Assembly (NCBI RefSeq): GCF_013410375.1
Contig: NZ_JACCFL010000001.1
Coordinates: 930,001-994,000, forward strand
Source of the DNA: Leifsonia shinshuensis
GTDB taxonomy: Bacteria; Actinomycetota; Actinomycetes; Actinomycetales; Microbacteriaceae
DNA length: 64,000 nt
Direction: 5' to 3'
The notes under the pieces are model-generated. The model was given only the letters and a program-made list of their open reading frames with translations, did no database searches and had not been told where the DNA came from. Made by a program: the position numbers and the translations under genes. Position 1 is the first letter of the stretch; each line of letters begins with the position of its first letter. Of the stretch, positions 24,869 through 33,486 are shown piece after piece.

Positions 24869-25042
24869 GCCGGACTCCTTCGTCTTCACCGTCCCCCTGG
24901 GACTGTGCCGCCCCCGAAAGGGAAGCATCGATGAGAATACGCGCGCCCGCGGGCCTGGGGAAGGCGGTCGCACCCGGGACGGAGCAGGCCTACCGTGCAG
25001 CACGCAGAGCCATCCGGACCGGGACTCGGAAAGAGGGAAGAC

Positions 25043-25588
25043 GTGGCGACCACGAACACCGACACGAAGACGAAAACAGACGCCGCGCGCGGGGAGCACG
25101 AGACTCGGCGGGAGAACGCGGAGAACGGCTTCGTCGCCTCCGAGGCGCTCGCCGGCGACCTCCAGCGGGTGCAGGTCGACCTGATCGAGCTGTCGCTGCA
25201 GGGCAAGCAGGCGCACTGGAACATCGTCGGACGCAACTTCCGCGACCTCCACCTGCAGCTGGACGAGATCGTCGCGGCCGCACGCGAGTTCAGCGACGCG
25301 GTCGGCGAGCGGTTGCGCGCCCTGCACGCGACGACCGACGGTCGGTCGCGGACGGTGGCGGAGGCGACGTCGCTCGCCGAGTTCCCCGGCGGTGAGGTCG
25401 ACACCTCCGAGGCCGTCGATCTCATCACCGAGAGGCTGGAGGCGGTCGTCCGCACGATGCGCTCGGTGCACGACGAGGTGGACGAGGAGGACCCGACGTC
25501 GGCCGATCTCCTCCACCAGATCATCGAACGACTGGAGCAGCTCGCCTGGATGGTGAGCGCGGAGAACCGCCGGCCGGCCACGCGCTGA
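25043..25588 (+). CDS. dps: Dps-family DNA-binding ferritin-like protein
   Basis: 181 residues from GTG 25043 with GAGGGAAG upstream. After a Lys/Thr/Glu-rich N-terminal tail of about 45 residues, which may bind DNA, comes the Dps core: LQGKQAHWNIVGRNFRDLHLQLDEI supplies the His, Asp and Glu of the intersubunit ferroxidase centre. Dps dodecamers store iron and protect DNA from peroxide. A TACCGT about 45 nt upstream may be its -10 box. It stands alone. Confidence 0.9.
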   Translation: MATTNTDTKTKTDAARGEHETRRENAENGFVASEALAGDLQRVQVDLIELSLQGKQAHWNIVGRNFRDLHLQLDEIVAAAREFSDAVGERLRALHATTDGRSRTVAEATSLAEFPGGEVDTSEAVDLITERLEAVVRTMRSVHDEVDEEDPTSADLLHQIIERLEQLAWMVSAENRRPATR

Positions 25589-25655
25589 CGTGGGGTGACG
25601 GCGATGGGGGCGCGTCCGTGCTGGACGTGCCCCATCCGTTCTCGTTGCGCTCTGC

Positions 25656-26297
25656 TCAGGCGGCCTCGGGGTGCAGCAGGACCTTGGTCCAGCCGTCGTC
25701 GCGGGCGTCGAAGTGCGCGAAGGCGTCCGGGGCCTCGTCGAGCGGCAGCTCGTGGGAGACGATCGCGCTCGGGGTGGCCTTGCCGCGGATGATCAGGTCG
25801 CGCAGTTCGCGGTTGTAGCGCTTGACCGGGCACTGGCCGGTGCCGGACGCGATGCCCTTCTTCCAGGCGGCGCCGAAGTCCCAGGGGATGCGACCCTCCT
25901 TCGCCCCTTCGTCGGACGCTCCCGGGTCCTCCGGGACGTAGACGCCGACGATGCCGATGCCGCCGGTGGCGCGCACTACGCTCACGAGGTTGTCGAGCGC
26001 AAGCTCGGGGTGCTCGTGCCCCGAGGCGTCGTGGGCCTGGTAGCCGACGGCTTCCACGCCGCGGTCGACGCCGAAGCCGTCGGTCGCGTCCATGATCGCC
26101 TCGACCGGGTCGCCGTCGGCGAGCGAGACGGCCGTCGCGCCGGCGGTTCCGATGTCGTCAGGCTCCACGCGATCGGGGCGGACGGCAACGACGTCGACGC
26201 GAGCTTCCTGCTGAACAGCTCGACTGCTCTGATGGTGGAGTCGGCCTCCACCGAAGCGACAGAGCCCGACAACCGCATCGAGGCCGGCTATCTGCAA
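25656..26297 (-). pseudogene. Truncated zinc-dependent formaldehyde/alcohol dehydrogenase (C-terminal half)
   Basis: The frame encodes the NAD-binding and C-terminal part of a glutathione-independent formaldehyde-dehydrogenase-like protein: GDPVEAIMDATDGFGVDRGVEAVGYQ, then ATGGIGIVGVYVPEDPG, GTGQCPVKRYNRELRDLI and SHELPLDEAPDAF. Family members are about 390 residues, and the N-terminal zinc-binding domain and start of the Rossmann fold are missing. Recognisable similarity fades upstream of about 26200 (VDVVAVRPDRV), so sequence from there to the nominal ATG at 26297 is unlikely to belong to the original gene. Probably a non-functional remnant. Confidence 0.65.
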
Positions 26298-26357
26298 GAA
26301 AGGATCGAGGACCTCACGCAGGCATTCGGACTTCCGTCCGAAGGTCCCTCGCTGTGA
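26157..26357 (+). other. Orphan + strand reading frame next to the dehydrogenase remnant
   Basis: A frame ending TGA 26355-26357 reads ...LLNSSTALMVESASTEATEP followed by NRIEAGYLQERIEDLTQAF, with strongly G/C-biased third positions, more coding-like than the opposite strand here. There is no start or ribosome binding site, so it looks like the 3' end of another gene joined to the dehydrogenase fragment. I do not recognise the family. Confidence 0.25.
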
Positions 26358-26376
26358 TCGTCTGAAGCTCCTGGGC

Positions 26377-27702
26377 TCACACGGCGGACAGCTGGACGAT
26401 CCGATTGCCGCCGGCGTTCTTGGCCGTGTACATCGCGTGGTCGGCCAGGCGGATCAACCCGTCGGGGTTCCAGCCGCGGTCGCGGTCCCCGGCCACCGCC
26501 AAGCCGATGCTCGCGCGGATGGGGAGGGTAGGCGGCAGACCCGCGAACGGCTGGTCGATCGCCGTCCTGATCCGCTCCGCGATGTCGTGCGCCGACCCCG
26601 AGTCGGGGACTTCGCAGACGACGACGAACTCGTCGCCGCCGTACCTGCTGACGAAGTCCTGCTGCCGGACCGCGTGGCGGATCCGTACGCCGACTTCGTT
26701 CAGAAGCTGGTCGCCGGCGTGGTGGCCGTATTCGTCGTTGACGGTCTTGAACCCGTCCAGGTCGATGAACAGGGCGGCGATCGCCGAGCCGCCGCGGTCG
26801 AGGTCGACCTCCGTCGGATACTCGAGCAGGTGCGCCTCCAGCCGGCGGCGGTTCGGGAGGCCGGTCACCTCGTCGTGCATCGCGGCCTGCTCGAGCTGAT
26901 GCTGGAGCCGCAGGGACGTGGCGATCTGCGCCGCCTGGCCCGCGAGCGCGTCGGCGAGTGGGGCCGCCTCGCTGTCGAACTGGCGGGGGTGGAGGAAGTA
27001 GCAGACGAAGACGCCGAATCGGACATCGTCGTGCCGGATGGGCGCGACCAGGATCGAGTGCACGCCACCCGCGACGAAGGCGTCCGCGAGCGCGGGGGAG
27101 ATCGCGCGGGCGGCTCCGACGCCGCTGACGGTCTGCACGCGCCCGGTGTCGGCGAACCGTGAGAGGACGGCCTGGGTGTCGATCGCGCCCTGCAGCGGGT
27201 CGGTTCCGGCCACGAGCCGGAAGGCGTCCTGCTCGTCGCGGAGGAAGACGGCCGACTGCTCGGCCTGATAGGCGCGAGCGGTCGTGCCGGCGAGGATCCG
27301 GGAGAGGTCGGCCTCGCTGCTGGCGGCCGAGAAGGCGATCGACGCCTCGATCACGAGCTCCAGCCGGACGCGCGTGCGTTCCTGGAGCGCCCAGGACTGG
27401 GTGAGCTCGCCCTCGTACGCGGCCCGGGCGCTGGCGTCCATCAGCGCGACCAGCTCTCCGTCCGCGGAACGCGAACGGGTGACCAGCACATGACGACGGG
27501 ATCCGTCGGTGTGGCGGAGCACGCCCAGGTCCGAACCGTCCCATGTGGATGCGTCGACGAACGCGGCCGCGGGCCGGCCGGGCAGGCTCTCCCGATCGAG
27601 GCCCGTCCACGCGAGGAACAGCTCGTTCGCCTCGAGAAGGTTCCCGGCGGCATCGAGCCGCGCCAGGGCGCACGGGAACTCGTCGGCGGGGACAGCTCGC
27701 AC
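26377..27702 (-). CDS. PAS-GAF-GGDEF diguanylate cyclase
   Basis: 441 residues from GTG 27702, with AAGGAG 6 nt upstream. Residues 1-100 are PAS-like (ALARLDAAGNLLEANELFLAW), about 120-265 GAF-like, and about 275-441 a GGDEF domain. The active site RYGGDEF is intact and the inhibitory I-site RxxD (RQQD) lies five residues before it, so it should make cyclic di-GMP with product inhibition. There are no membrane segments; it is a cytosolic sensor. It is divergent from an EAL gene across 177 bp. Confidence 0.9.
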   Translation of the reverse strand: MRAVPADEFPCALARLDAAGNLLEANELFLAWTGLDRESLPGRPAAAFVDASTWDGSDLGVLRHTDGSRRHVLVTRSRSADGELVALMDASARAAYEGELTQSWALQERTRVRLELVIEASIAFSAASSEADLSRILAGTTARAYQAEQSAVFLRDEQDAFRLVAGTDPLQGAIDTQAVLSRFADTGRVQTVSGVGAARAISPALADAFVAGGVHSILVAPIRHDDVRFGVFVCYFLHPRQFDSEAAPLADALAGQAAQIATSLRLQHQLEQAAMHDEVTGLPNRRRLEAHLLEYPTEVDLDRGGSAIAALFIDLDGFKTVNDEYGHHAGDQLLNEVGVRIRHAVRQQDFVSRYGGDEFVVVCEVPDSGSAHDIAERIRTAIDQPFAGLPPTLPIRASIGLAVAGDRDRGWNPDGLIRLADHAMYTAKNAGGNRIVQLSAV

Positions 27703-27879
27703 GGCGCACTCCTTCGCTCGCTCAGGCCGCGCGAGGACGCGCGTGTGATGAAACCTACTCCCCACTGTGCCACGTCCGGATCGGATACCGGACATCGCGA
27801 CGCGAAGCCGGGCAGGACCGTTGACACATTCCGCGGAAGAGGCGATCATCGCGGGAGTGACTTTTCCGGGAGGTGACCG

Positions 27880-28641
27880 ATGACGACGTGCGATGCCGTC
27901 GCCCACGACCTCGCGGACGCGATCGCGGAGGACAGGCTCCGGATCGTGTTCCAGCCGCAGATCGACCTGCGCACCGGCGACGTGGTCGCCCTCGAAGGCC
28001 TCTGCCGCTGGACTCATGAGACGCTCGGCCCGATCCCGCCGTCGGAGTTCGTCGAGCTCGCCGAGTCGACGGGCGCCATCCACGAACTCGGCCGGTTCGC
28101 CCTCGCGGAGTGCTGCCGTTACGCCGCGACCTGGCACGATCGCGGGGAGGACGTCGCAGTCGCCGTGAACGTGTCGCCCCTTCAACTGGCCACCAGCGCC
28201 TTCTTCGACGAGCTCGAACGCGAGATCGCCGACTCCGGCGTCCCGGCGGAGAACCTGATCCTGGAGGTCACCGAGGCGGAGAAGCTGGCCGATCCGGGAG
28301 TGCTCGCGGCGCGGCTCGACATCGTGCGCGAGTGGGGCGTCGCGGTCTCCATCGACGACTTCGGCACCGGGCACTCGTCGATGGATCGTGCCCTGTCGCT
28401 TCGCGCCGGCGAATTGAAGCTCGATCGCAGCCTGGTGGCCCGGGCCGACCGCGCCGCCATCGCGACCGTCGTGAGCGACGCGCATCGCGCAGGGATGAGG
28501 ATCGTCGCCGAAGGGGTGGAGACACGCGGGCAGCTCGATCTCGTTCGCGAGGCGGGCTGCGACCGCGCCCAGGGCTACTACATCGCCCGACCCGCTGCCC
28601 AGGGCGAGCTCGACGCCTGGATGGCCGCCAGAGCACGCTGA
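27880..28641 (+). CDS. EAL-domain cyclic-di-GMP phosphodiesterase
   Basis: 253 residues, a stand-alone EAL domain. The EAL motif is EGL (residues 39-41), which keeps the catalytic Glu. Other catalytic positions are present: NVSP, ILEVTE, the IDDFGTGHSS loop, LKLDRSLV and EGVET. It is therefore likely active, hydrolysing c-di-GMP to pGpG. It has no sensor domain. The ATG at 27880 follows GGGAGG. Pairing with the divergent cyclase suggests local control of c-di-GMP. Confidence 0.9.
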   Translation: MTTCDAVAHDLADAIAEDRLRIVFQPQIDLRTGDVVALEGLCRWTHETLGPIPPSEFVELAESTGAIHELGRFALAECCRYAATWHDRGEDVAVAVNVSPLQLATSAFFDELEREIADSGVPAENLILEVTEAEKLADPGVLAARLDIVREWGVAVSIDDFGTGHSSMDRALSLRAGELKLDRSLVARADRAAIATVVSDAHRAGMRIVAEGVETRGQLDLVREAGCDRAQGYYIARPAAQGELDAWMAARAR

Positions 28642-28672
28642 CGGCGACCTGGGGTCGCCCGTGCCGTTCCGG

Positions 28673-28936
28673 CTACAGGTCGAAGCCGTCCAGGCCGGGC
28701 AGGTTCAGGGTGTGCGGCTCCTCGACGGGCGGTGAGTCCGGGATCTCCATCCGGACCCACGTCACGGGCATGCCGGGGGAGAACAGGATGTCGAGCCCCG
28801 TCCCGCCGCGCAGGCCGGGGATGTTGACGTAGTCGCCGCCGCTCTTGACCGCCTCCAGGATGCGTCGACGGAGGTCGTCGACGGGGTCGGGCAGGAAGTA
28901 GTCTTTGCCGTCTACGGTCAGCCTGTTCACGATCAT
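28673..28936 (-). CDS. Small hypothetical protein
   Basis: 87 residues: MIVNRLTVDGKDYFLPDPVDDLRRR at the N-terminus, a middle GGDYVNIPGLRGGTGLDILFSPG, and an acidic, Pro-rich end. It looks like a small compact beta protein of a kind common in Microbacteriaceae; no function known to me. It is convergent with the EAL gene. GAGGAA lies upstream of the ATG at rather long spacing. Confidence 0.6.
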   Translation of the reverse strand: MIVNRLTVDGKDYFLPDPVDDLRRRILEAVKSGGDYVNIPGLRGGTGLDILFSPGMPVTWVRMEIPDSPPVEEPHTLNLPGLDGFDL

Positions 28937-29033
28937 TCCGGGGCGCGTTCCTCACTGTCGGCGTGGATGCATCGTCGCGTACAGTACTCCGACTCCCCGG
29001 GCGTGAGTATCCCGCGACCGCACCTGCGCGCGC

Positions 29034-29906
29034 TCACGCGGGCTCGAGCTCCCGGTCCGCGCGCAGGGCTTCCCGTGCGGCGGTCGCGACGTCCGCAGCG
29101 GACGGCCGCCGCGATGCGTCGGCGAGCGTCATCGACTGGATGAGCGCGCGCCAGCGCGGGGGGACGACCTCGGGCGTCTCGGGGTCGCGGTCCAGCCGGG
29201 AGAGCGCGGATTCCACCGGCGTCCCCGGGAACGTGACGGTCCTCGTGAAGCACTCCAGCAGGACGAGACCGAGTGAGTAGATGTCCGACGCCGGCGTGAG
29301 GGTCTCGCTCCGCACCTGCTCGGGGCTCAGGTAGGCGGCCGTTCCGAACGTCCCCTCCGCGAACTCCTGCGGGTGCGTCGCGTGGATGGCGATGCCGAAG
29401 TCCGTCAGCCTCGCCCGCGGACGCGAGAACCGCGTGCCGTAGTCGACGACCATGATGTTCGCGGGGGTGACGTCGCGATGGATGACGCCGCGCGCGTGCA
29501 CGTATTCGAGCGCCTCGGCGACCTCGAACGCGAGCTCACCGATCTGCCGGGTCGTCAGCGGACCGGCGTCGAGCACCGCGCGGAGCGTGTCGCCGTCGAC
29601 CAGCTCGATGACCAGGAACGGGCGAGGGTCCTTGGGCGACGAGTCGTCGACGCCGGCGTCGAGGATCGACACGACGCCGTGGTGGCGGAGGCCGGCCAGC
29701 ACGCCCACCTCGGCACGGAACCGCGCGACGTCGGCGTGCCCTCCCGAGGAGAACAGCTTGACGGCGACGTCGCGACCGAGGTTCTCGTCGCGGGCACGGA
29801 AGACCATCGAGGTGCCGCCACGCGCGAGAAGCCGCTTCGGCCGGTACCTCCCGAGCAGGAGCGGAACCGGGGGCGCGGGTTTGCTCACCTGGATATCTTC
29901 CGGCAT
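29034..29906 (-). CDS. Soluble Ser/Thr protein kinase
   Basis: 290 residues, essentially one Hanks-type kinase domain. Gly-rich loop LLARGGTSMVF (27-37), Lys50 in VAVK, catalytic loop HRDVTPAN (143-150) and DFG (169-171), then FGTAAYLSPEQ. The Lys usually found two residues after the catalytic Asp (HRDxKPxN) is Thr147. No membrane helix or PASTA repeats are present, unlike PknB. It is divergent from the NCS1 permease gene. Confidence 0.9.
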   Translation of the reverse strand: MPEDIQVSKPAPPVPLLLGRYRPKRLLARGGTSMVFRARDENLGRDVAVKLFSSGGHADVARFRAEVGVLAGLRHHGVVSILDAGVDDSSPKDPRPFLVIELVDGDTLRAVLDAGPLTTRQIGELAFEVAEALEYVHARGVIHRDVTPANIMVVDYGTRFSRPRARLTDFGIAIHATHPQEFAEGTFGTAAYLSPEQVRSETLTPASDIYSLGLVLLECFTRTVTFPGTPVESALSRLDRDPETPEVVPPRWRALIQSMTLADASRRPSAADVATAAREALRADRELEPA

Positions 29907-30035
29907 TCCCGGTTTCGCCGCCCCCGGTGGACCGCGTCGCCGACCTGGGGTATAGGAGAGCGCGCCGCGGGTCTACGATCGCGATGTCCGCGGCGAGGGC
30001 CGCCGCGCCGCAGCCGTCCGAGCGAAGGAGCACCG

Positions 30036-31499
30036 ATGAGCACCTCAGCCGCCACCACCTCCCGCGGACTGGAGGTCCGCTCGATCGACTACGTCCCGCT
30101 GAGCGAGCGCCACGGCAAGGTCTCGCACATCGGTCCGCTGTGGTTCATGAGCAACGCGCAGATCGCGACCCTCGCCACCGGCCTCATCAGCATCACGAGC
30201 GGCGGCAACCTGATCTGGTCCTTCATCGCGATCGTGCTGGGTATCCTCATCGGCACGTTCTTCATGGCCGCGCACTCCTCGCAGGGCCCCCGCCTGGGCC
30301 TGCCGCAGATGATCCAGTCGCGGCCGCAGTTCGGGTACGTCGGCGCGCTGCTGGTGTGGCTGTTCGCCTACATCCAGTACGCCGGCTTCAACATCTTCAA
30401 CTCGGTGCTCGCGGGGGAGGCCGTCGGCGGCGCGATCAGCAAGGAGCAGTCCAGCAACCCGCTCTGGATCTGGGTGGTCACCATCGTCGCCGTCGTCATC
30501 GCCCTCGTCGGCTACGACCTCATCCACACCTTCGAGCGCTACCTCATGTACGTCACGGTCGCCATGCTGATCCTCCTCACGATCTCGGCGGTCGTGAACA
30601 TCCACATCCCGGCCTCGCAGTTCGACCTGTCGCACTTCAACGCGGTGGCCTTCTTCGGCCAGCTCGGTGTGGCCGCCGGCTACCAGATCTCCTGGGCGAT
30701 CTACGTGTCCGACTACTCCCGCTACCTGCCGCCGACGACCTCCACCAACAGCACGTTCCAGTGGACCTTCTGGGGCAGCGCCCTCGGCGGCATCTGGGTC
30801 ATGTTCCTCGGCTCGTGGGTCGCGGTCTCCGCCAAGGACATCGGCACGAACACGGTCGAGGATCTCAAGCACGTGGCCGACCTGCTGTTCCCCGGGTTCG
30901 GCATCATCGCGCTGATCGTCGCCGCGCTGGGGCTCGTGTCCGTCACCGCGCTGAACATGTACGGCGGGTCGCTCACGCTCATCTCGTCGATCGACAGCTT
31001 CGTGAAGGTGCGGCCCACGCTCGGCATCCGGATCGTCACGCTCGTGGTGACCGCCGCGATCTCGCTCCTCTTCGCCCTGTTCGCGACCGCGAACTTCCTC
31101 GGGGACTTCAACGCCTTCCTGCTGCTGATCCTGTATCTGTTCATCCCGTGGACCGCGGTGAACCTGACCGACTTCTTCATCGTCCGCAAGGGTCACTACG
31201 CGATCGCGGAGATCTTCGACCCGAAGGGCATCTACAAGCGCTGGGGCTGGCCCGGGATCACGGCCTACCTCCTCGGGTTCGTCGTGATGATCCCGTTCTT
31301 CGACGTCGCCGGCTTCTACGAGGGCCCCGTCTCGAAGGCCCTCGGCGGTGTCGACATCTCCCTGTTCATCGGCCTGCCGGTGGCCGCGGTCGCCTACTGG
31401 CTGATGACCCGGCACATCGACGTCGCCGCCGAGCAGGAGCTGGCCCACCGGCAGGCGCGCGAGATCGAGGAGGCGGCGGCGGCGCACGAGCTGCCGTGA
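30036..31499 (+). CDS. NCS1-family nucleobase/cytosine permease
   Basis: 487 residues and about 12 membrane helices. The N-terminus has the NCS1 pattern (IDYVPLSERHGKVSHIGPLWF), with PLWFM before helix 1, and the mid-protein SWAIYVSDYSRYLP motif is typical of cytosine/purine permeases. Such proteins import nucleobases or related compounds with H+ or Na+. GAAGGAG precedes the ATG. No catabolic gene is adjacent, so the substrate is open. Confidence 0.88.
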   Translation: MSTSAATTSRGLEVRSIDYVPLSERHGKVSHIGPLWFMSNAQIATLATGLISITSGGNLIWSFIAIVLGILIGTFFMAAHSSQGPRLGLPQMIQSRPQFGYVGALLVWLFAYIQYAGFNIFNSVLAGEAVGGAISKEQSSNPLWIWVVTIVAVVIALVGYDLIHTFERYLMYVTVAMLILLTISAVVNIHIPASQFDLSHFNAVAFFGQLGVAAGYQISWAIYVSDYSRYLPPTTSTNSTFQWTFWGSALGGIWVMFLGSWVAVSAKDIGTNTVEDLKHVADLLFPGFGIIALIVAALGLVSVTALNMYGGSLTLISSIDSFVKVRPTLGIRIVTLVVTAAISLLFALFATANFLGDFNAFLLLILYLFIPWTAVNLTDFFIVRKGHYAIAEIFDPKGIYKRWGWPGITAYLLGFVVMIPFFDVAGFYEGPVSKALGGVDISLFIGLPVAAVAYWLMTRHIDVAAEQELAHRQAREIEEAAAAHELP

Positions 31500-31512
31500 G
31501 GACGCGCTGAGG

Positions 31513-32709
31513 TCAGCGACTCGGCCAGTGCCAGGGCGGACGGTCGAGCAGGCCCTCCTGTCCCTCGACGCGGGTCTCGCCGAACTGCTTCTCGAGAGCG
31601 ACGTGTTCGATCTGCTCCGTCACGTCGCGCCGCTCAGCGGCCGCGGTGATCGCGTTCCGCAACTCGAGAGCGTGGGTCACCACGACGATCTGCGCGGTCT
31701 GGGCCGCCCCGACGATCAGCGAGCCGAGGGCGGGGAGCAGCGCGGGGTGGAGGCTGGTCTCCGGCTCGTTGATCACGAGCAGCTCAGGCGGCCGCGGTGA
31801 GAGCAGCGCGGCAGCCCACAGCACGAAGCGCAGAGTGCCGTCCGAGAGCTCCGACGCCAGGAGCGGCCGGAGCAATCCATGCTGGTGGACGGTGAGCGAG
31901 AACTGCGTGCCGGTGACGACGATCTCGATCCGGCTGCCCGGAAAAGCCTCGGCGATGGCCTCGTCGAACTCCGCCCCGCGGCCCATCTCGTGGATCGTCT
32001 GCACCGCCGCGGCGATGTCGGCTCCGTCCGCCGAGAGCACGGGAGTCCGCGTGCCGATGCGAGGAAGCCGCGCGGGGGAGTCCGCGTCGGTCCGGAAGTG
32101 GTCGTAGAACCGCCACGAGCGAAGGCGCTCGCGCATCTGCAGGACCTCGGGCGCCCGGATCGGGTCCACGACCTCGGTGAGCATGCTCTCGAAGGCCCGG
32201 AGCGGCCGCCCCAGGTCCACCCAGCCGCCATCGTCGCTTCGAACGCGGACGTGACCGCCGCGTCGCTCCGCCGCGATGCTCGCGGGCCGCGGAGCGCTGC
32301 CCGTCCACACGGTCTCCGCCTTGAACTCAGGGTCCAGGCCGAACGCGGAGCCGCCCGGCGTAGGCAGGCCGAGATCCAACGCGTAGCCCAGATCGGGATC
32401 GTCGGCGAGCTGGACTCCGAGCCGAAGCGCGACAGGTCCTCGCCGCATGGTTCCCTGAACGACATGCTCGCCGTGACGCACGCTGCGACCGACGGTCTCG
32501 GGCCCGGCCCACAGCGTCGAATGGAGGCCGCCCTCACGGGCGAGCACCGCGACCACTTCGTCGGTCCCGCACCCGGCGAGAAGCCGGAGCGCGCGATACA
32601 GCGAGGACTTGCCCGCACCGTTCGCGCCCGTGACGACGGTCAGCCGCCCGAGGGGCAGGACCACGTCACGCAATGAGCGGTAACCCGCGACAGCAATGGT
32701 GGAGATCAC
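31513..32709 (-). CDS. AAA-family ATPase, RecF/OLD-like, stand-alone
   Basis: 398 residues from GTG 32709, six bases after a TACGAT box, so probably leaderless. Walker A is GANGAGKSS (28-36); the signature-like SDGTLRF and Walker B LLVINEPETSLHP follow near 290-320, then a sensor region VVVTHALEL. This is the ABC/SMC-like head fold shared by RecF and OLD proteins. No TOPRIM or partner nuclease is encoded. Function unknown; related lone ATPases act in DNA repair or phage defence. Confidence 0.8.
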   Translation of the reverse strand: MISTIAVAGYRSLRDVVLPLGRLTVVTGANGAGKSSLYRALRLLAGCGTDEVVAVLAREGGLHSTLWAGPETVGRSVRHGEHVVQGTMRRGPVALRLGVQLADDPDLGYALDLGLPTPGGSAFGLDPEFKAETVWTGSAPRPASIAAERRGGHVRVRSDDGGWVDLGRPLRAFESMLTEVVDPIRAPEVLQMRERLRSWRFYDHFRTDADSPARLPRIGTRTPVLSADGADIAAAVQTIHEMGRGAEFDEAIAEAFPGSRIEIVVTGTQFSLTVHQHGLLRPLLASELSDGTLRFVLWAAALLSPRPPELLVINEPETSLHPALLPALGSLIVGAAQTAQIVVVTHALELRNAITAAAERRDVTEQIEHVALEKQFGETRVEGQEGLLDRPPWHWPSR

Positions 32710-32715
32710 TCGCGG

Positions 32716-32721
32716 ATCGTA
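32716..32721 (-). promoter_or_regulatory. -10 box (TACGAT) for leaderless AAA ATPase mRNA
   Basis: TACGAT on the minus strand is followed by exactly six bases and the GTG at 32709, placing the transcript start at or beside the start codon. Confidence 0.55.
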
Positions 32722-32774
32722 TCGGGAGCCGCGGACGTCCCAGAGCAGCTCCCGTGCGGCTCGCGAGGCAAACG

Positions 32775-32810
32775 AAAAACCCCCGGATCCGCACAGGACC
32801 GGGGGTTTTC
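32775..32810 (-). terminator. Rho-independent terminator after the tRNA cluster
   Basis: ACCCCCGG and CCGGGGGT arms flank a short loop, with A-runs on one side and T-runs on the other, so it can work in both directions. It lies just beyond the 3' end of tRNA-Phe. Confidence 0.8.
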
Positions 32811-32815
32811 TTCAG

Positions 32816-32888
32816 TGGCTCCGACCGGCATCGATCCGGTGACCTTTCGATTTTCAGTCGAACGCTCTACCAACTGAGCTACAGAGCC
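32816..32888 (-). tRNA. tRNA-Phe (GAA)
   Basis: 73 nt cloverleaf on the minus strand. The acceptor stem GGCTCTG pairs with CGGAGCC, and the anticodon loop ACTGAAAAT gives GAA. The 3' CCA is not encoded. Last gene of a Glu-Asp-Phe cluster. Confidence 0.95.
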
Positions 32889-32953
32889 GGGAAGGACTGA
32901 GAGTCAGTCCCTACCTAGACGGAAGCCCTTCCATCCGGAAGGGCTTGTCGCCG

Positions 32954-33030
32954 TGGCGACCCTGACGGGACTTGAACCCGCGACCTCCGCCGTGACAGGG
33001 CGGCACGCTAACCAACTGCGCTACAGGGCC
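32954..33030 (-). tRNA. tRNA-Asp (GTC)
   Basis: Cloverleaf with acceptor GGCCCTG/CAGGGTC (one G-T pair) and anticodon GTC in CCTGTCACG; discriminator G at 32957 followed by an encoded CCA (32954-32956). It lies between tRNA-Glu and tRNA-Phe. Confidence 0.95.
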
Positions 33031-33070
33031 TAACAGTGTTGTTGCTATTGAATTGTAAAGGATGCCATCG

Positions 33071-33143
33071 TGACCCCAACGGGATTCGAACCCGTGCTAC
33101 CGCCGTGAAAGGGCGGCGTCCTAGGCCACTAAACGATGGGGCC
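33071..33143 (-). tRNA. tRNA-Glu (TTC)
   Basis: 73 nt cloverleaf starting GGCCCCATCG, with anticodon loop CCTTTCACG giving TTC and the T-loop GGTTCGAATCC. CCA is not encoded. First gene of the cluster on the minus strand. Confidence 0.95.
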
Positions 33144-33486
33144 GGATCGTCTCGAATCGCTTTCGCTTTTCGATGACCACCGACGCATAAGCATACGGAA
33201 GTCCCCGCAGGAAAGCGAATCGGGCCTGCAGCCCGGGCGGGTCGATCCGCATGGGTTCGCGCCACGCCCCGGTGAAATGCCCGGTGAGAACCGATGCGCC
33301 CGGGTAGATTGCGAGCGACGGCCCCCCTGTCGTCCGTGCGCGCCGCACGTGGTCTCGATCGAGCACCGCCGCCCTTCCGACCCGGGCGGCGGCCGACCGT
33401 TGTTGCTAAAGTTGCTTCCGGTGATGACGAGACCCGTGTGACTCGTGTGACAGCTGATGCTCCATCCGACGGGTTCTGAGGTGACG
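33144..33486 (+). other. 343-bp interval before the cell-wall hydrolase pair
   Basis: No gene is supported. It must contain divergent promoters for the tRNA cluster and for the M23 gene. The last 100 bp have short direct repeats (GTGTGACTCGTGTGAC near 33437-33452). I looked for a c-di-AMP (ydaO) riboswitch, which often precedes such genes in actinobacteria, and could not recognise its conserved segments. Confidence 0.4.

Noticed and set aside
33144..33486. A c-di-AMP (ydaO) riboswitch before the cell-wall hydrolases
   Set aside because: Expected from actinobacterial biology, but I could not recognise the conserved segments of the motif; a covariance-model search would settle it.
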